Translations under genes and position numbers: made by a program
In this document: positions 8,801 through 16,403 of the stretch, piece after piece
How the letters are laid out: every line of letters begins with the position of its first letter
How positions within the stretch are numbered: position 1 is the stretch's first letter
Notes under the pieces: generated by a model
Databases searched by the model: none
Told to the model about the DNA's origin: nothing
The model's input: only the letters and a program-made list of their open reading frames with translations
NCBI GenBank assembly: GCA_964638715.1
Contig: CAZWZF010000005.1
Coordinates: 62,001-126,000 of the forward strand
Direction of reading: 5' to 3'
Origin: JBAXQQ01 sp037131695
GTDB lineage: Bacteria; Armatimonadota; Hebobacteria; CAIYQO01
DNA length: 64,000 nucleotides

Positions 8801-9782
8801 CTTCGAGGCGGATGTGCTTAAGATCCGCTGGCCCGACCCGGCCGTGCCCGGTGCGATCATGGACACCGTGCCGCCCGGCATGGGCGCCGAAGATTTCGGC
8901 GGCTCGATGACGGTCACTAAGGACGGTCAACTCTATATCCAACACGGCAAGACCGCCTTCATCAACTCCCGCGTCGTCGGACTCGACAGCGTCCGCAAAC
9001 TGCCGGGCGGCAAATTGACGGTGGCCCCGGACGATCTGGCCAAGGCCAATGCGATCCGCGACAAGCTCTTACAGGCCAGCGTCGGCGCGAAGATGACCAC
9101 GGCGAAGAAGAGCACAGTGGCCTTCACGGGCGACCTGCGCAAGGACTTCAACACCAAGGAACCGCTGACGTTTCAGAAGACCAACGCGGACCGCGTTGAA
9201 GCGGGGATTGCCTGGGACGATACGAACCTCTACCTCGGCTGGCAGCTGAACGACGCCACGCCGTGGGTCAACGGCGCCGGCGACGCCGCCCAGATGTACG
9301 CCATGGGCGACACGGTGGACTTCCAACTCGGTACCGACCCGAAGGCCAACGCCAAGCGCGACAAGCCCGCACTCGGCGACCTGCGCCTGTCCATCGGGAA
9401 CCTCAACGGCAAACCGACCGCTGTGATATTCCGCCCGGTGGCGAAGGAAAAGGCGCCGAAGAAGTTCTTCTCCGGTGTCTGGCGCGACGGCGTCGAGTAC
9501 GACAGCGTCCTGACGCTGACCGACGCGAAGATCGAGGTCAAGGTGGACGCGGCAGGGAAACGCTACGTCGTTGAAGCCGCCATCCCGTTGGCGACGCTCG
9601 GGCTGAAACCCGCGGCCGGCCTGACCCTGAGCGGCGACTTCGGCGCCACCTTCGGCGACGCCGCCGGCAAGGACACGGTGCTGCGGAGTTACTGGAACAA
9701 CCAGGCTACCGGCATCGTGGCCGACGAGGTGGCGGAGTTGCAGCTCGAGCCCAAGAACTGGGGCCGCCTGATCTTCGAGTAA
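5850..9782 (+). CDS. Giant secreted protein: CBM9-like, FlgD-like, beta-propeller, CBM9-like
   Basis: This 1310-residue protein has a signal peptide (MRNFIVVLLSLVFTVAMA). Residues about 28-215 look like a CBM9/DOMON-type sugar-binding domain (VAIDGKVDDWDLSG, DNLYVLARFLDETPM). Residues about 285-360 resemble a FlgD Ig-like module (GYVSLNIKNADGQVVRHLL, HELLWDG). A long NHL/PQQ-type propeller follows (repeated DAKTGKLL, VDAKGQLWV, DKEGNIYIG). A second CBM9-like domain lies at about 1085-1300 (GDTVDFQLGTD, YVVEAAIPLATLGL). No catalytic signature is recognised. Extracellular binding or processing of a polysaccharide is inferred. GC is well over 60%, unlike the flanks, which suggests acquisition. 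ACAGGAG precedes the start. A full-length paralogue lies at 16404-20246 on the other strand. Confidence 0.8.
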   Translation: MRNFIVVLLSLVFTVAMATETENLGIRILPVPGKVAIDGKVDDWDLSGGVLVCGDVENMRDKMAVWIHTMYDADNLYVLARFLDETPMSHPGSIAGDYGFMGDSLQLRLIAKPEENDPRSSMGGKEVCWVTAWRDRDAKDVVNLHFPRKQEAGGDKQIADAKKVGAQQAFLATADGKGYVQEMAIPWKLLADGGLTPKPGERIVFSVEPNFNTSAKFRITLKDLFRPGILPDRMFTFSAWNCWGYGVFAPAGKVEPQMVRLADNRELKVSMQKGVPVVDWTELFEVKKTEGFAKINLDLPEDGYVSLNIKNADGQVVRHLLTANFLSKGKHELLWDGLTTMSHMKPGEVVPAGDYSWEAIYHTGIGLRLVGWAHNAGRAPFDSPGGNWGGDMAPPISVAADNTSMYLGWAFAEAGQAVVCTDFDGNVKWRHKRGGFGGASLLAVSDGIVYVYDLGQGNAIYRLDATKGDYSNWQGSEDAALALTPILGEAKKAESTLQPTATGMVATGGKLFISFGSKPKDWENKFQLSGDALFVLDAKTGKLLQRINTADPQDLKLGADGKLYLLSGNGNVSTVDPVNVALTEVVKGVPNARSVTADKEGNIYIGVGDPDNQVKVFDKIGKPLRAIGKAGGRPLLGLWDAAGMRFIAGIQVDAKGQLWVMEYDGMPRRISRWDATTGAFTREFFGPTTYGASGGAISPDDPLVMVGAGCEWRLDEKTGKAACVGVFDRGETHGARFGKGPNGRLYVAVGGAWHAATPVSIYERLGAGQYKLRAKLSALVEKMDNGRGGTSEVRTGYVVWSDANDDQQEQPDEVRPYKADLGGWVNGWYLPMAPSMIFYGTNYRLAPTSWTACGAPLYDFAQAKRMPTPDDSKGMHGIGMGATRGLGSTDGRLMVYNGLYGESHSEFPCYDIETGKLRWSYPNNYVGVHGGHNAPPPQVGMIRGAYDILGTGRLPDPIGDIFVIATDKGEWHILTGEGYYLTRLFEADVLKIRWPDPAVPGAIMDTVPPGMGAEDFGGSMTVTKDGQLYIQHGKTAFINSRVVGLDSVRKLPGGKLTVAPDDLAKANAIRDKLLQASVGAKMTTAKKSTVAFTGDLRKDFNTKEPLTFQKTNADRVEAGIAWDDTNLYLGWQLNDATPWVNGAGDAAQMYAMGDTVDFQLGTDPKANAKRDKPALGDLRLSIGNLNGKPTAVIFRPVAKEKAPKKFFSGVWRDGVEYDSVLTLTDAKIEVKVDAAGKRYVVEAAIPLATLGLKPAAGLTLSGDFGATFGDAAGKDTVLRSYWNNQATGIVADEVAELQLEPKNWGRLIFE

Positions 9783-9813
9783 GCCAACAGGAACTCCACG
9801 ATGCAGCGACTGG

Positions 9814-9845
9814 CCTGTCGCTCGGGTAGTTGCCCGAGTGACAGG
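9814..9845. terminator. GC-rich hairpin between two secreted-protein genes
   Basis: Arms 9814-9826 and 9833-9845 pair over 13 positions with one G-U and a 6-nt loop. There is no U-tract, so it may be an intercistronic stabiliser or weak terminator between the giant protein and the GH101-like gene. Confidence 0.45.
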
Positions 9846-9922
9846 TCTGAACGGCACAAGGAAGACCTGCTCCTTCGCCAGAAAAACGAACGCTGATGCG
9901 TATACCACACTGGAGCAAACCG

Positions 9923-11974
9923 ATGATGAACAAACTGATTCGCGCCGGCCTCGCCGCCGGTATCGTGGCACTGACTGCCGGTAGCGCCGTGCTCGCCGCT
10001 GAGCCGCCGGCCGGCCCCGCGCAGGCGCGGCCGCCGGCCTGGGCGGCAAAGGGCGCGTATGTCTTCCGCGTCTCGACGCCCGACGAAGCCGATGTGTTGC
10101 CGCAGCTCGAAGAAGGGCACGCGATCGTCGCCAACCTGCTCGACGGAACCGTCCCGCAGATCACGATCGTGAACGGGTTGATCGGCCACGATCATCCCGG
10201 GCCGTGGAACTGGGACGGGCTCTGGCCGTACTGGAACCGGGCGACGTTCCGCGCGGGCAACTTCGAGAAGCTCGCTGCCTTCATGGCCCGGGCGAAGAAG
10301 AACTCGAACGTCTACACCGGATTCCACCTCAACCTGACCGATGTGAACATCGGCCTGCGCGATTACCCCGAGTCGCGGGCGTTCTTCCAGAAACTCGTCG
10401 AAACCAAATCGATCTACCGCCGGGATTGGAGCAAGGAGACGAACAAACGCGATGGCGAACCGTTCGTCCCGCTCGAGATCGACCAATACTCGGGCGCCAA
10501 GCCTGGCCAGCCGCATAATCCCGTGGGGATCTTCGCGCTCGTGAACTACAAGAACTTATGGGACAGCGGGCTGGCGAAGGAGATGATCGACGGCTTCTAT
10601 GCGAAACTGCCGTTTGCGCCGCCCATGCTGTATCTCGACGTGCTCAACGCCGGCGGGGGCAATTTTTCTACCGGGTTTCCCGACGGACCGCTGGGTGGCA
10701 GTGAGAAGACGCAGATCGAAGGCATGCGGGCCATCGCCGATTATCTGCACAGCAAAGGCACCGATCTGGGCACCGAGGGTAATCGCCGCTTTCTCGGCAC
10801 CAACGCGCAAGGTTTGCCGCGTGCCGGTTACGTCTGGCTGCACGGCAGCGGCATCTCCGCCGACGACTACAGCGTGATCTCCGGCGGCTCTGGCTCGCCT
10901 CTGGTCGAGCAGATCCTTGGCTCGGCCGGCGCCTTCAACGTCTCGCCGATCGCCAGTACGACGAGCCACCTGGCGCGCGTGCGCGAGCACTACGCCGCCT
11001 TGCTGGCGGGCAAGACGAGCAGCAAGAAGATGCCGGGCCTCGAAACGGCGCACGTCTGCATCCGGACCGGCAAGGACGAGTTCGACATCCCAGGCACGGG
11101 CGACCCGTTTCGGGGAGACTGGGCCGACCTCGTCAACAACTTCTACCTGATGAGCATCCAGGAACTCTACCACGTGGGCAAACGCAATGTGCGCCTCAGT
11201 CGATCGCCAGACCTCAGCTGGCACTTCGACAAAGCCATCCTCACCAGTCCCGAGGGCAAGGAGTCCATCCTCGAAGCCGAGAACTTCGTCATCATCGATT
11301 GGGCACGGGATGCGGCGATCAAATCGGGCTCGGTGTGCATGCAGGATGCGTCGACCCTGAACCTCACCGTCGAGATCACCGAGCCGGGGGATTACGCCCT
11401 GAAACTGCGCCTGCTCACGCAGGACCACGATGGCGAACTGAACGTGTGCTTGAACGGGGAGTTCCACCGCAACACCTACATCAAACGCGTGGGGTGGCGT
11501 CCGATCACCGGCGACTGGCCGATCGTGGATTTCGGCACGGTCAAGCTCCGCGCGGGCACCAACACCATCACCGTCGATACCGGCCAGGTCCGGGCCGCGT
11601 GGAGCGACGGCACAAAGGCAGAGTGGAGTACACCGGCATTGTGCAAAGGCTTCAAAGTCTGGCGTGACGACGTGGTCTTCGCCGTGGACTACGACCGGAT
11701 GTGGCCCGACACGTGGAGCGGCCAGCAGAAGATCTACTTCTTCAGTTGGGACGGCACGCACCGCGCCTGGAAGCTGCCGGCCGACTGGGGCGCTGTGTCG
11801 CGCGCGACATTGTACCCGTTGACGCCGGATGGCCGCGGCAAAGGCGTGCCGCTCGCCATCCAGGATCGCACCATCATCCCCGCGCTCCTGCCCCAGGTGC
11901 CCTATATCCTCGTACCCGAAAACGCCGACAAAGAGAAACACACTATGATGAACACAACACAAAGAGACCAATAA
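9923..11974 (+). CDS. Secreted glycosidase-like protein, possibly GH101-related, with CBM6-like domain
   Basis: A 683-residue protein with signal peptide MMNKLIRAGLAAGIVALTAG, cleaved near AVLAAEPP. Residues about 40-460 look like a TIM-barrel glycosidase: YLDVLNAGGG and DLGTEGNRRF could hold an Asp and a Glu, as in endo-alpha-N-acetylgalactosaminidases (GH101). This assignment is tentative. Residues about 465-570 resemble a small carbohydrate-binding sandwich (ILEAENFVIID, TEPGDYALKLRLL, LRAGTNTITVDTG). The start at 9923 is preferred over 9896 because GGAG at 9912-9915 is spaced 7 nt from it and it gives a clean signal peptide. It probably shares an operon with the upstream giant protein, given the similar high GC. 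The gene ends beside a duplicated tail fragment. Confidence 0.6.
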   Translation: MMNKLIRAGLAAGIVALTAGSAVLAAEPPAGPAQARPPAWAAKGAYVFRVSTPDEADVLPQLEEGHAIVANLLDGTVPQITIVNGLIGHDHPGPWNWDGLWPYWNRATFRAGNFEKLAAFMARAKKNSNVYTGFHLNLTDVNIGLRDYPESRAFFQKLVETKSIYRRDWSKETNKRDGEPFVPLEIDQYSGAKPGQPHNPVGIFALVNYKNLWDSGLAKEMIDGFYAKLPFAPPMLYLDVLNAGGGNFSTGFPDGPLGGSEKTQIEGMRAIADYLHSKGTDLGTEGNRRFLGTNAQGLPRAGYVWLHGSGISADDYSVISGGSGSPLVEQILGSAGAFNVSPIASTTSHLARVREHYAALLAGKTSSKKMPGLETAHVCIRTGKDEFDIPGTGDPFRGDWADLVNNFYLMSIQELYHVGKRNVRLSRSPDLSWHFDKAILTSPEGKESILEAENFVIIDWARDAAIKSGSVCMQDASTLNLTVEITEPGDYALKLRLLTQDHDGELNVCLNGEFHRNTYIKRVGWRPITGDWPIVDFGTVKLRAGTNTITVDTGQVRAAWSDGTKAEWSTPALCKGFKVWRDDVVFAVDYDRMWPDTWSGQQKIYFFSWDGTHRAWKLPADWGAVSRATLYPLTPDGRGKGVPLAIQDRTIIPALLPQVPYILVPENADKEKHTMMNTTQRDQ

Positions 11975-11983
11975 CTGTGAAAG

Positions 11984-12231
11984 CAATACGGGGATAGGTT
12001 ATGCATTAACCAGCGTTGACGGCCGTTGGGTTGAGATTGTCCGTGCAGATGATAATCGCGGACGGTTTCGTATTCATAAGTTTAATGTGGTTCATGCCGA
12101 CGCGTTGCGCCTGACAGTCGACAAAGTGCATGCCGGCGGCAAAAGCGCGCGGATTTTTGAGATTCGCGCGTATGGCATTGAAAATGTTGAATAAAATAGA
12201 TTAATACAGGACTATGCCAAGTAATTCTAAT
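11984..12231 (+). pseudogene. Orphan copy of the FAD oxidoreductase 3' end
   Basis: From 12015 to 12193 the + strand encodes SVDGRWVEIVRADDNRGRFR and onward to ARIFEIRAYGIENVE and a TAA stop. This is nearly identical to the last 60 codons of the gene ending at 2969, and similarity runs on into the 3' flank (TAATTCTAAT). Several differences are synonymous (for example CGC TTC CGG against CGG TTT CGT), so this was probably once a functional paralogue. The rest of that gene is gone and the GC-rich GH101-like gene occupies its place. Bases 11984-12014 upstream also match the third copy at 15269. Confidence 0.85.
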
Positions 12232-12393
12232 GTTGATTGATATCGCTGCAATATTTTTGTATAATTATGATATTGAAAAGTTTTATAAGAAATACAGAAT
12301 AAAATTATAGATAAAAATAGATAAATAGGTGACTGTCCCTATTTATTCGTACTAGTGCCTGTCTCTATTCAGTTTAGAAAGAAGGAACAACAA
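12232..12393. other. AT-rich spacer with GTGNCTGTCYCTATT direct repeats
   Basis: The spacer is AT-rich and non-coding. GTGACTGTCCCTATTTATTC (12329-12348) and GTGCCTGTCTCTATTC (12355-12370) are imperfect direct repeats just before the alpha-mannosidase ribosome-binding site. Related CTGTCCC words lie beside the transposase remnant and inside the element at 20798. Confidence 0.4.
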
Positions 12394-15258
12394 ATGGCTA
12401 CTCTTGCACAAAAATACTCCGCGCTTAAAAAAGCCGTAGGTGGTAACCGTGAAATAATGGGTTACGAAGAAACCTTCGGTATGCCGCAGGAAGAACAGTC
12501 ACACGTAACGATGCCGAATAAGTATATACGCCGTATACTGGCTGAAATCGAGTTTGCGATCAGGCTTTCCGGTGTAAATGACGGCACATTCGACACCGAT
12601 ATCGGAACTGCTCTCGATTATCTCGAACAGGCGATGGTCGAAGAAGGTGTCTTAACAAAGACCGCATGCATCGAAGCGGAAAAAATGATTCTCAGCCTCG
12701 CGGACGCCGCAAAAGAATACAAGCTGATTCTGGCCGGCCACGCGCATATCGACATGAACTGGATGTGGAGCTGGCACGAAACCGTTGCCGCGACGCTTGC
12801 CACCTTCCGAACCATGCTCGATATCATGGACGAATACCCCGACTTCTGCTTTTCACAGTCTCAGGCTTCGGTCTACAAGATTGTCGAGGACTTCGAACCC
12901 GAGATGATGCAGCGCATAAAGGCGCGCATAAATGAGGGACGCTGGGAAATAACCGCTTCCGCATGGGTTGAAACCGATAAGAATATGCCCAACACCGAGT
13001 CCATGATCCGGCATATCCAATACACTAAGAATTATCTTCGCGACAGTTGGGATATCAATCCCGATTCGCTTGAAGTAGACTTTTCACCCGATACATTCGG
13101 CCACAGCGCAAATCTGCCGGAAATCAACAATTTCGGCGGCGTGAAATATTACTATCACTGCCGCGCTCTGGACGGCAATCAGGCGCTCTACCGCTGGAAG
13201 GGCCAGTCCGGTAAAGAAGTGCTCGTTTACCGTGAGCAGTATTGGTACAACAGCGCGATAACTCCCAAAATCGGAGCGGGTATTATCGATATCTCAAAAC
13301 GCTGCGCGGGTTTCAAAACGGGACTTGTCGTCTACGGAGTCGGCGACCATGGCGGTGGACCGACAAGGAGAGACGTTGAACGCGCGCTCGAGATGATGCA
13401 GTGGCCCATCTATCCGAGAATCAAGTTCGGCACTTTCCACGAATTTTTCCGTGAAGCTGAGTCAGTCCGCGATAAGCTGCCGCTTGTCGAAAAAGAGCTG
13501 AACTTTTCCTTCAGCGGCTGCTATACAACGCAGAGCCGTTTAAAAATGGGCAATCGCGCCTGCGAACGCGCGCTTGTCAATGCCGAAGCGATGGGCGCTT
13601 TCGCCGCGATGAAGGCGAATGCAAGCAATAGCAATTACCCGCTTGAAAAAGCCTGGCGCGACGTGCTGTTTACGCATTTCCACGACATACTGACCGGCTC
13701 GTGCGTACAGGACAGCCGCGAGCACGCGATGGGCCTGTTCTCAAATTCACTCGCTGTGGCACAGTCAAGGTATGCGTCGTCTATACTGAAACTTTCAGAG
13801 CAGATTAATACTTCTTCAATTGCTGCCGATCCCGATATTGCCTCTTCGCAGTCGGAAGGCGCGGGAGCGGGTTACGGCGTGGAGAATTTCGGAGGAATGC
13901 CCCGTTCCGAGAGAGGCCGCGGCAGGACACGCATATTCAATGTATTCAATCCGACAGGAGCAGAGAAGGGCGAGCCGGTTGAAATTACCGTCTGGGATTG
14001 GACGGGAGACATGCGCTTTGTCGATGTCACCGATGTCTCCGGCGATGCGGTCGAATTCCAGATACTCGACGGCGGGCTGCAGCAGTACTGGGATCATAAA
14101 TACTTCCGCATCCTGGCGTATGTGCAGGTGCCGGCATTCGGATACACAACGGTTGTTCTCTCCGAAAAACCGATGCAGGGCGACTATCCGATTTATTATC
14201 AGGCCGAAGTCCGCACGCACCATCCGAATCAAAACTATGTGCTCGAAAACGAACACATACGCGCCGAATTCGATTACAGAACAGGTGAGATGATAGCACT
14301 GCGCGACGTTAAAACAGGTACCGAGTATCTGAAAGCCGGCGAAAGAGCCGGACTGCGACTTGTTGAAACCGAAGCGGCATCATCCAACGCCTGGAATATC
14401 GGCAATTATCTGCGCGTAAACAATATAGATCACGCGGTACGCCTACACAGCGAATCGAACGGCGGACTGCGCTGCGGTTTTGTTGCCGAATACAAGGTAC
14501 TCGGCTCAACGGTCAAACTGCACTGCTCCCTCGAAAAAAACGCCCGCGCCATTACCTTTCTTGCCGATGTTGATTGGAATGAAGTCGGCGGAACTGTCAT
14601 TCCTGTGCTGACCTATGAAGTTCCTCTTGCCGTCCCACCCGAGTATTATATGTACGACATACCGGCCGGCGTCATCGAGAGAAAACCCCTGGAACTCGAT
14701 GTTCCCGCGCTGCAGTACGCGATGGCGGTCCACCCAAACGAAACCACTTCGGTGGCCATCGTCACCGAAAGCAAGTACGGTTATCGCGGCACGGGCGATG
14801 GCAGACTGATTGCAACCTTTATCAACACGGCCACCAGCCCCGATCCGTATCCGGAACGCGGCATTCATAAAATCAACTTTGCCGTCGGCCTTTTCCCGCA
14901 CTGCGCCTGGCTCATGGAACAGGCCGCGACTTCGATTAACAACCGGCTCACCTACCAGCCGACAAACTCCCATCAGGGAACGCTGCCGCCGTCAGGCGCC
15001 TTCTTTGGGTTCGAGAGCGAGGGTGTGGTGATTTCCGCCGTATCAGGCGAAGGCCGCAATGTAACGGTCCGCCTATATAACGTCACAAAGCGGGAAAGCA
15101 AATGTACCCTGACCTTTGCCGAAACGATCGCATCCGCGTGTTTCACCGATGTCATGGGGTGCAATATCGGTGGCGAGATAATAATCAGTGACGGCAAAGC
15201 CGTGTTCGCTGCGGCTCCGTGCGCCGTAATGAATATTACACTGAGCTTCTGCTCATAA
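12394..15258 (+). CDS. Alpha-mannosidase, glycoside hydrolase family 38
   Basis: This 954-residue cytoplasmic enzyme (no signal peptide) hydrolyses alpha-mannosides by a retaining, zinc-dependent mechanism. GH38 hallmarks are visible: AGHAHIDMNWMWSWHET, with zinc-binding H118 and D120; the predicted nucleophile D233 in FSPDTFGHS; FHDILTGSCV near residue 440, carrying a further metal-ligand His; and a long beta-sandwich C-terminal half (LENEHIRAEFDYRTGEMIAL). The length is normal for the family. The ATG at 12394 is chosen because GAAGGAA precedes it; an in-frame start at 12355 lies within a repeat. GC is intermediate (about 54%), different from both the upstream island and the host background. 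It is flanked on both sides by tail fragments of the FAD gene family, suggesting cassette insertion. Confidence 0.93.
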   Translation: MATLAQKYSALKKAVGGNREIMGYEETFGMPQEEQSHVTMPNKYIRRILAEIEFAIRLSGVNDGTFDTDIGTALDYLEQAMVEEGVLTKTACIEAEKMILSLADAAKEYKLILAGHAHIDMNWMWSWHETVAATLATFRTMLDIMDEYPDFCFSQSQASVYKIVEDFEPEMMQRIKARINEGRWEITASAWVETDKNMPNTESMIRHIQYTKNYLRDSWDINPDSLEVDFSPDTFGHSANLPEINNFGGVKYYYHCRALDGNQALYRWKGQSGKEVLVYREQYWYNSAITPKIGAGIIDISKRCAGFKTGLVVYGVGDHGGGPTRRDVERALEMMQWPIYPRIKFGTFHEFFREAESVRDKLPLVEKELNFSFSGCYTTQSRLKMGNRACERALVNAEAMGAFAAMKANASNSNYPLEKAWRDVLFTHFHDILTGSCVQDSREHAMGLFSNSLAVAQSRYASSILKLSEQINTSSIAADPDIASSQSEGAGAGYGVENFGGMPRSERGRGRTRIFNVFNPTGAEKGEPVEITVWDWTGDMRFVDVTDVSGDAVEFQILDGGLQQYWDHKYFRILAYVQVPAFGYTTVVLSEKPMQGDYPIYYQAEVRTHHPNQNYVLENEHIRAEFDYRTGEMIALRDVKTGTEYLKAGERAGLRLVETEAASSNAWNIGNYLRVNNIDHAVRLHSESNGGLRCGFVAEYKVLGSTVKLHCSLEKNARAITFLADVDWNEVGGTVIPVLTYEVPLAVPPEYYMYDIPAGVIERKPLELDVPALQYAMAVHPNETTSVAIVTESKYGYRGTGDGRLIATFINTATSPDPYPERGIHKINFAVGLFPHCAWLMEQAATSINNRLTYQPTNSHQGTLPPSGAFFGFESEGVVISAVSGEGRNVTVRLYNVTKRESKCTLTFAETIASACFTDVMGCNIGGEIIISDGKAVFAAAPCAVMNITLSFCS

Positions 15259-15268
15259 AACGCAGTGA

Positions 15269-15378
15269 CAATACAGAGACAGGTCATACATTAACCATCG
15301 TTGACGGCCATTGGATTGAGATTGTCAGTGAAGATGATAATCGCAGACGGTCTCGGATTCATAGGTTTAATGCGGGCC
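15269..15378 (+). pseudogene. Second orphan fragment of the FAD-gene tail
   Basis: Bases 15301-15378 encode VDGHWIEIVSEDDNRRRSR and then IHRFNAG, matching the C-terminal module of the gene at 558-2969 in frame. Bases 15269-15300 match the sequence upstream of the copy at 12015 (CAATAC, then AGGT-AT-CATTAACCA) but not copy 1. The match ends abruptly at 15378, inside the 3' end of the convergent URO-D-like gene, whose last codons are made from this repeat. Confidence 0.8.
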
Positions 15379-16303
15379 AATTTGCCACCGTCTCATGCCA
15401 AGCCGCAATGTTTTCTGGCGGAATCCCGGCCGGCCAGTGACTGTAGTCGTCGGCGATCATGCCGCCGAGTCCGGCTCCGGTCGCCTCCAGCAGGTGCGCC
15501 GACTCGCAGCGAACCTTTTCAGTCGTGGCATATGGCAGGCAGGTCTGGATGTCGGGCATGATGGACAACGTCAACCGGCCGCGGCAGGCGGCCATGATCT
15601 TCTCCAGCCCCATGCAGTCGGACTGCTGAATCTGAAGGATGTCCAGGCCTATGTCGTATAGGTCAGGCATAATCTCCAGAATGTGGCCACAGGAATGCAG
15701 GAAGGTGGCGATCCCCAGTTCGCGGCACAGCTCGAACAGGCGCGCATAGCGCGGCCGGAAGAACTCACGCCAGAGCGCGGGGGAGATCATCAAGCCGTTC
15801 TGCAACCCCCAGTCATCCTGGAAGTAAACACAGTCGACGCCGCTGCCCGCCAGCCGCCCCAGCTCCGCCAAGTGGAACTCGATGATGCGGTCGGCCACCG
15901 CCCCCATCTCGTCCGGATATTCGTAGAGCCAGACCATGGCGTCTTCCATGGGGCAGAGGAAATGGATCTGCTCCCAGATAATCGAGCCAAGGACGACCAT
16001 CGTCCAGGAGTCACGCGCGGCGGCGATCCGCTCCAGCACGCCGTCCCAGCGCTCCGACCGAAGCGGATCAGGGAAGAGATGGGCGGCCAGTTCGGCGATC
16101 GTCGTCACCGGATAGGTCCGGTCGCCATGCACCATGCCGTCGCGCGGGATATTGACCACGCCCCACTCGTCGAGAAACCCACCCTTCGGGCGGTTCGTCC
16201 GCGTGTTCGGCAGACTGATCCAACTCACGTCACCGTAGAGGGTTGGCACCCGGTCGGAGGGCTGATGTCGGACGGCGTTGCGTATACGTTCTTTTGAGTT
16301 CAT
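15359..16303 (-). CDS. Uroporphyrinogen decarboxylase (URO-D)-like protein
   Basis: A 314-residue protein of the URO-D/methylcobamide methyltransferase fold. It starts MNSKERIRNAVRHQPSDRVP, typical of the group, and has FLHSCGHILEIMP, whose H-x-C-G can bind zinc in the methyltransferase-like branch, and DCVYFQDDWG. These proteins are frequent in glycan-degrading Armatimonadota, Lentisphaerota and relatives and are usually not heme enzymes; the substrate here is unknown. The start at 16303 has GGGAG 9 nt upstream. It lies about 100 bp downstream of the giant paralogue on the same strand, so an operon is likely. The last few residues overlap a duplicated FAD-gene fragment, so the natural C-terminus may have been altered. 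Confidence 0.82.
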   Translation of the reverse strand: MNSKERIRNAVRHQPSDRVPTLYGDVSWISLPNTRTNRPKGGFLDEWGVVNIPRDGMVHGDRTYPVTTIAELAAHLFPDPLRSERWDGVLERIAAARDSWTMVVLGSIIWEQIHFLCPMEDAMVWLYEYPDEMGAVADRIIEFHLAELGRLAGSGVDCVYFQDDWGLQNGLMISPALWREFFRPRYARLFELCRELGIATFLHSCGHILEIMPDLYDIGLDILQIQQSDCMGLEKIMAACRGRLTLSIMPDIQTCLPYATTEKVRCESAHLLEATGAGLGGMIADDYSHWPAGIPPENIAAWHETVANWPALNL

Positions 16304-16403
16304 GCGGCATTGCTCCCTTTTATGAGCGGTATAGATTTCTCGCTTAGCAATTCGCTGCCGCCGTGCCCGAGTCCCGTTTCACCAGGACCCGGGCGGGGTT
16401 GCG

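Noticed and set aside
5874..15287. Many long ORFs antisense or in other frames of the GC-rich genes (for example 9069-10049 and 10556-11986 on the - strand)
   Set aside because: High GC suppresses stop codons. These ORFs have no ribosome-binding sites, domains or family similarity and lie fully within genes with clear domains.
15395..16297. + strand ORFs opposite the URO-D-like gene
   Set aside because: They are complementary-strand shadows of a gene with recognisable URO-D motifs and show no protein family features.
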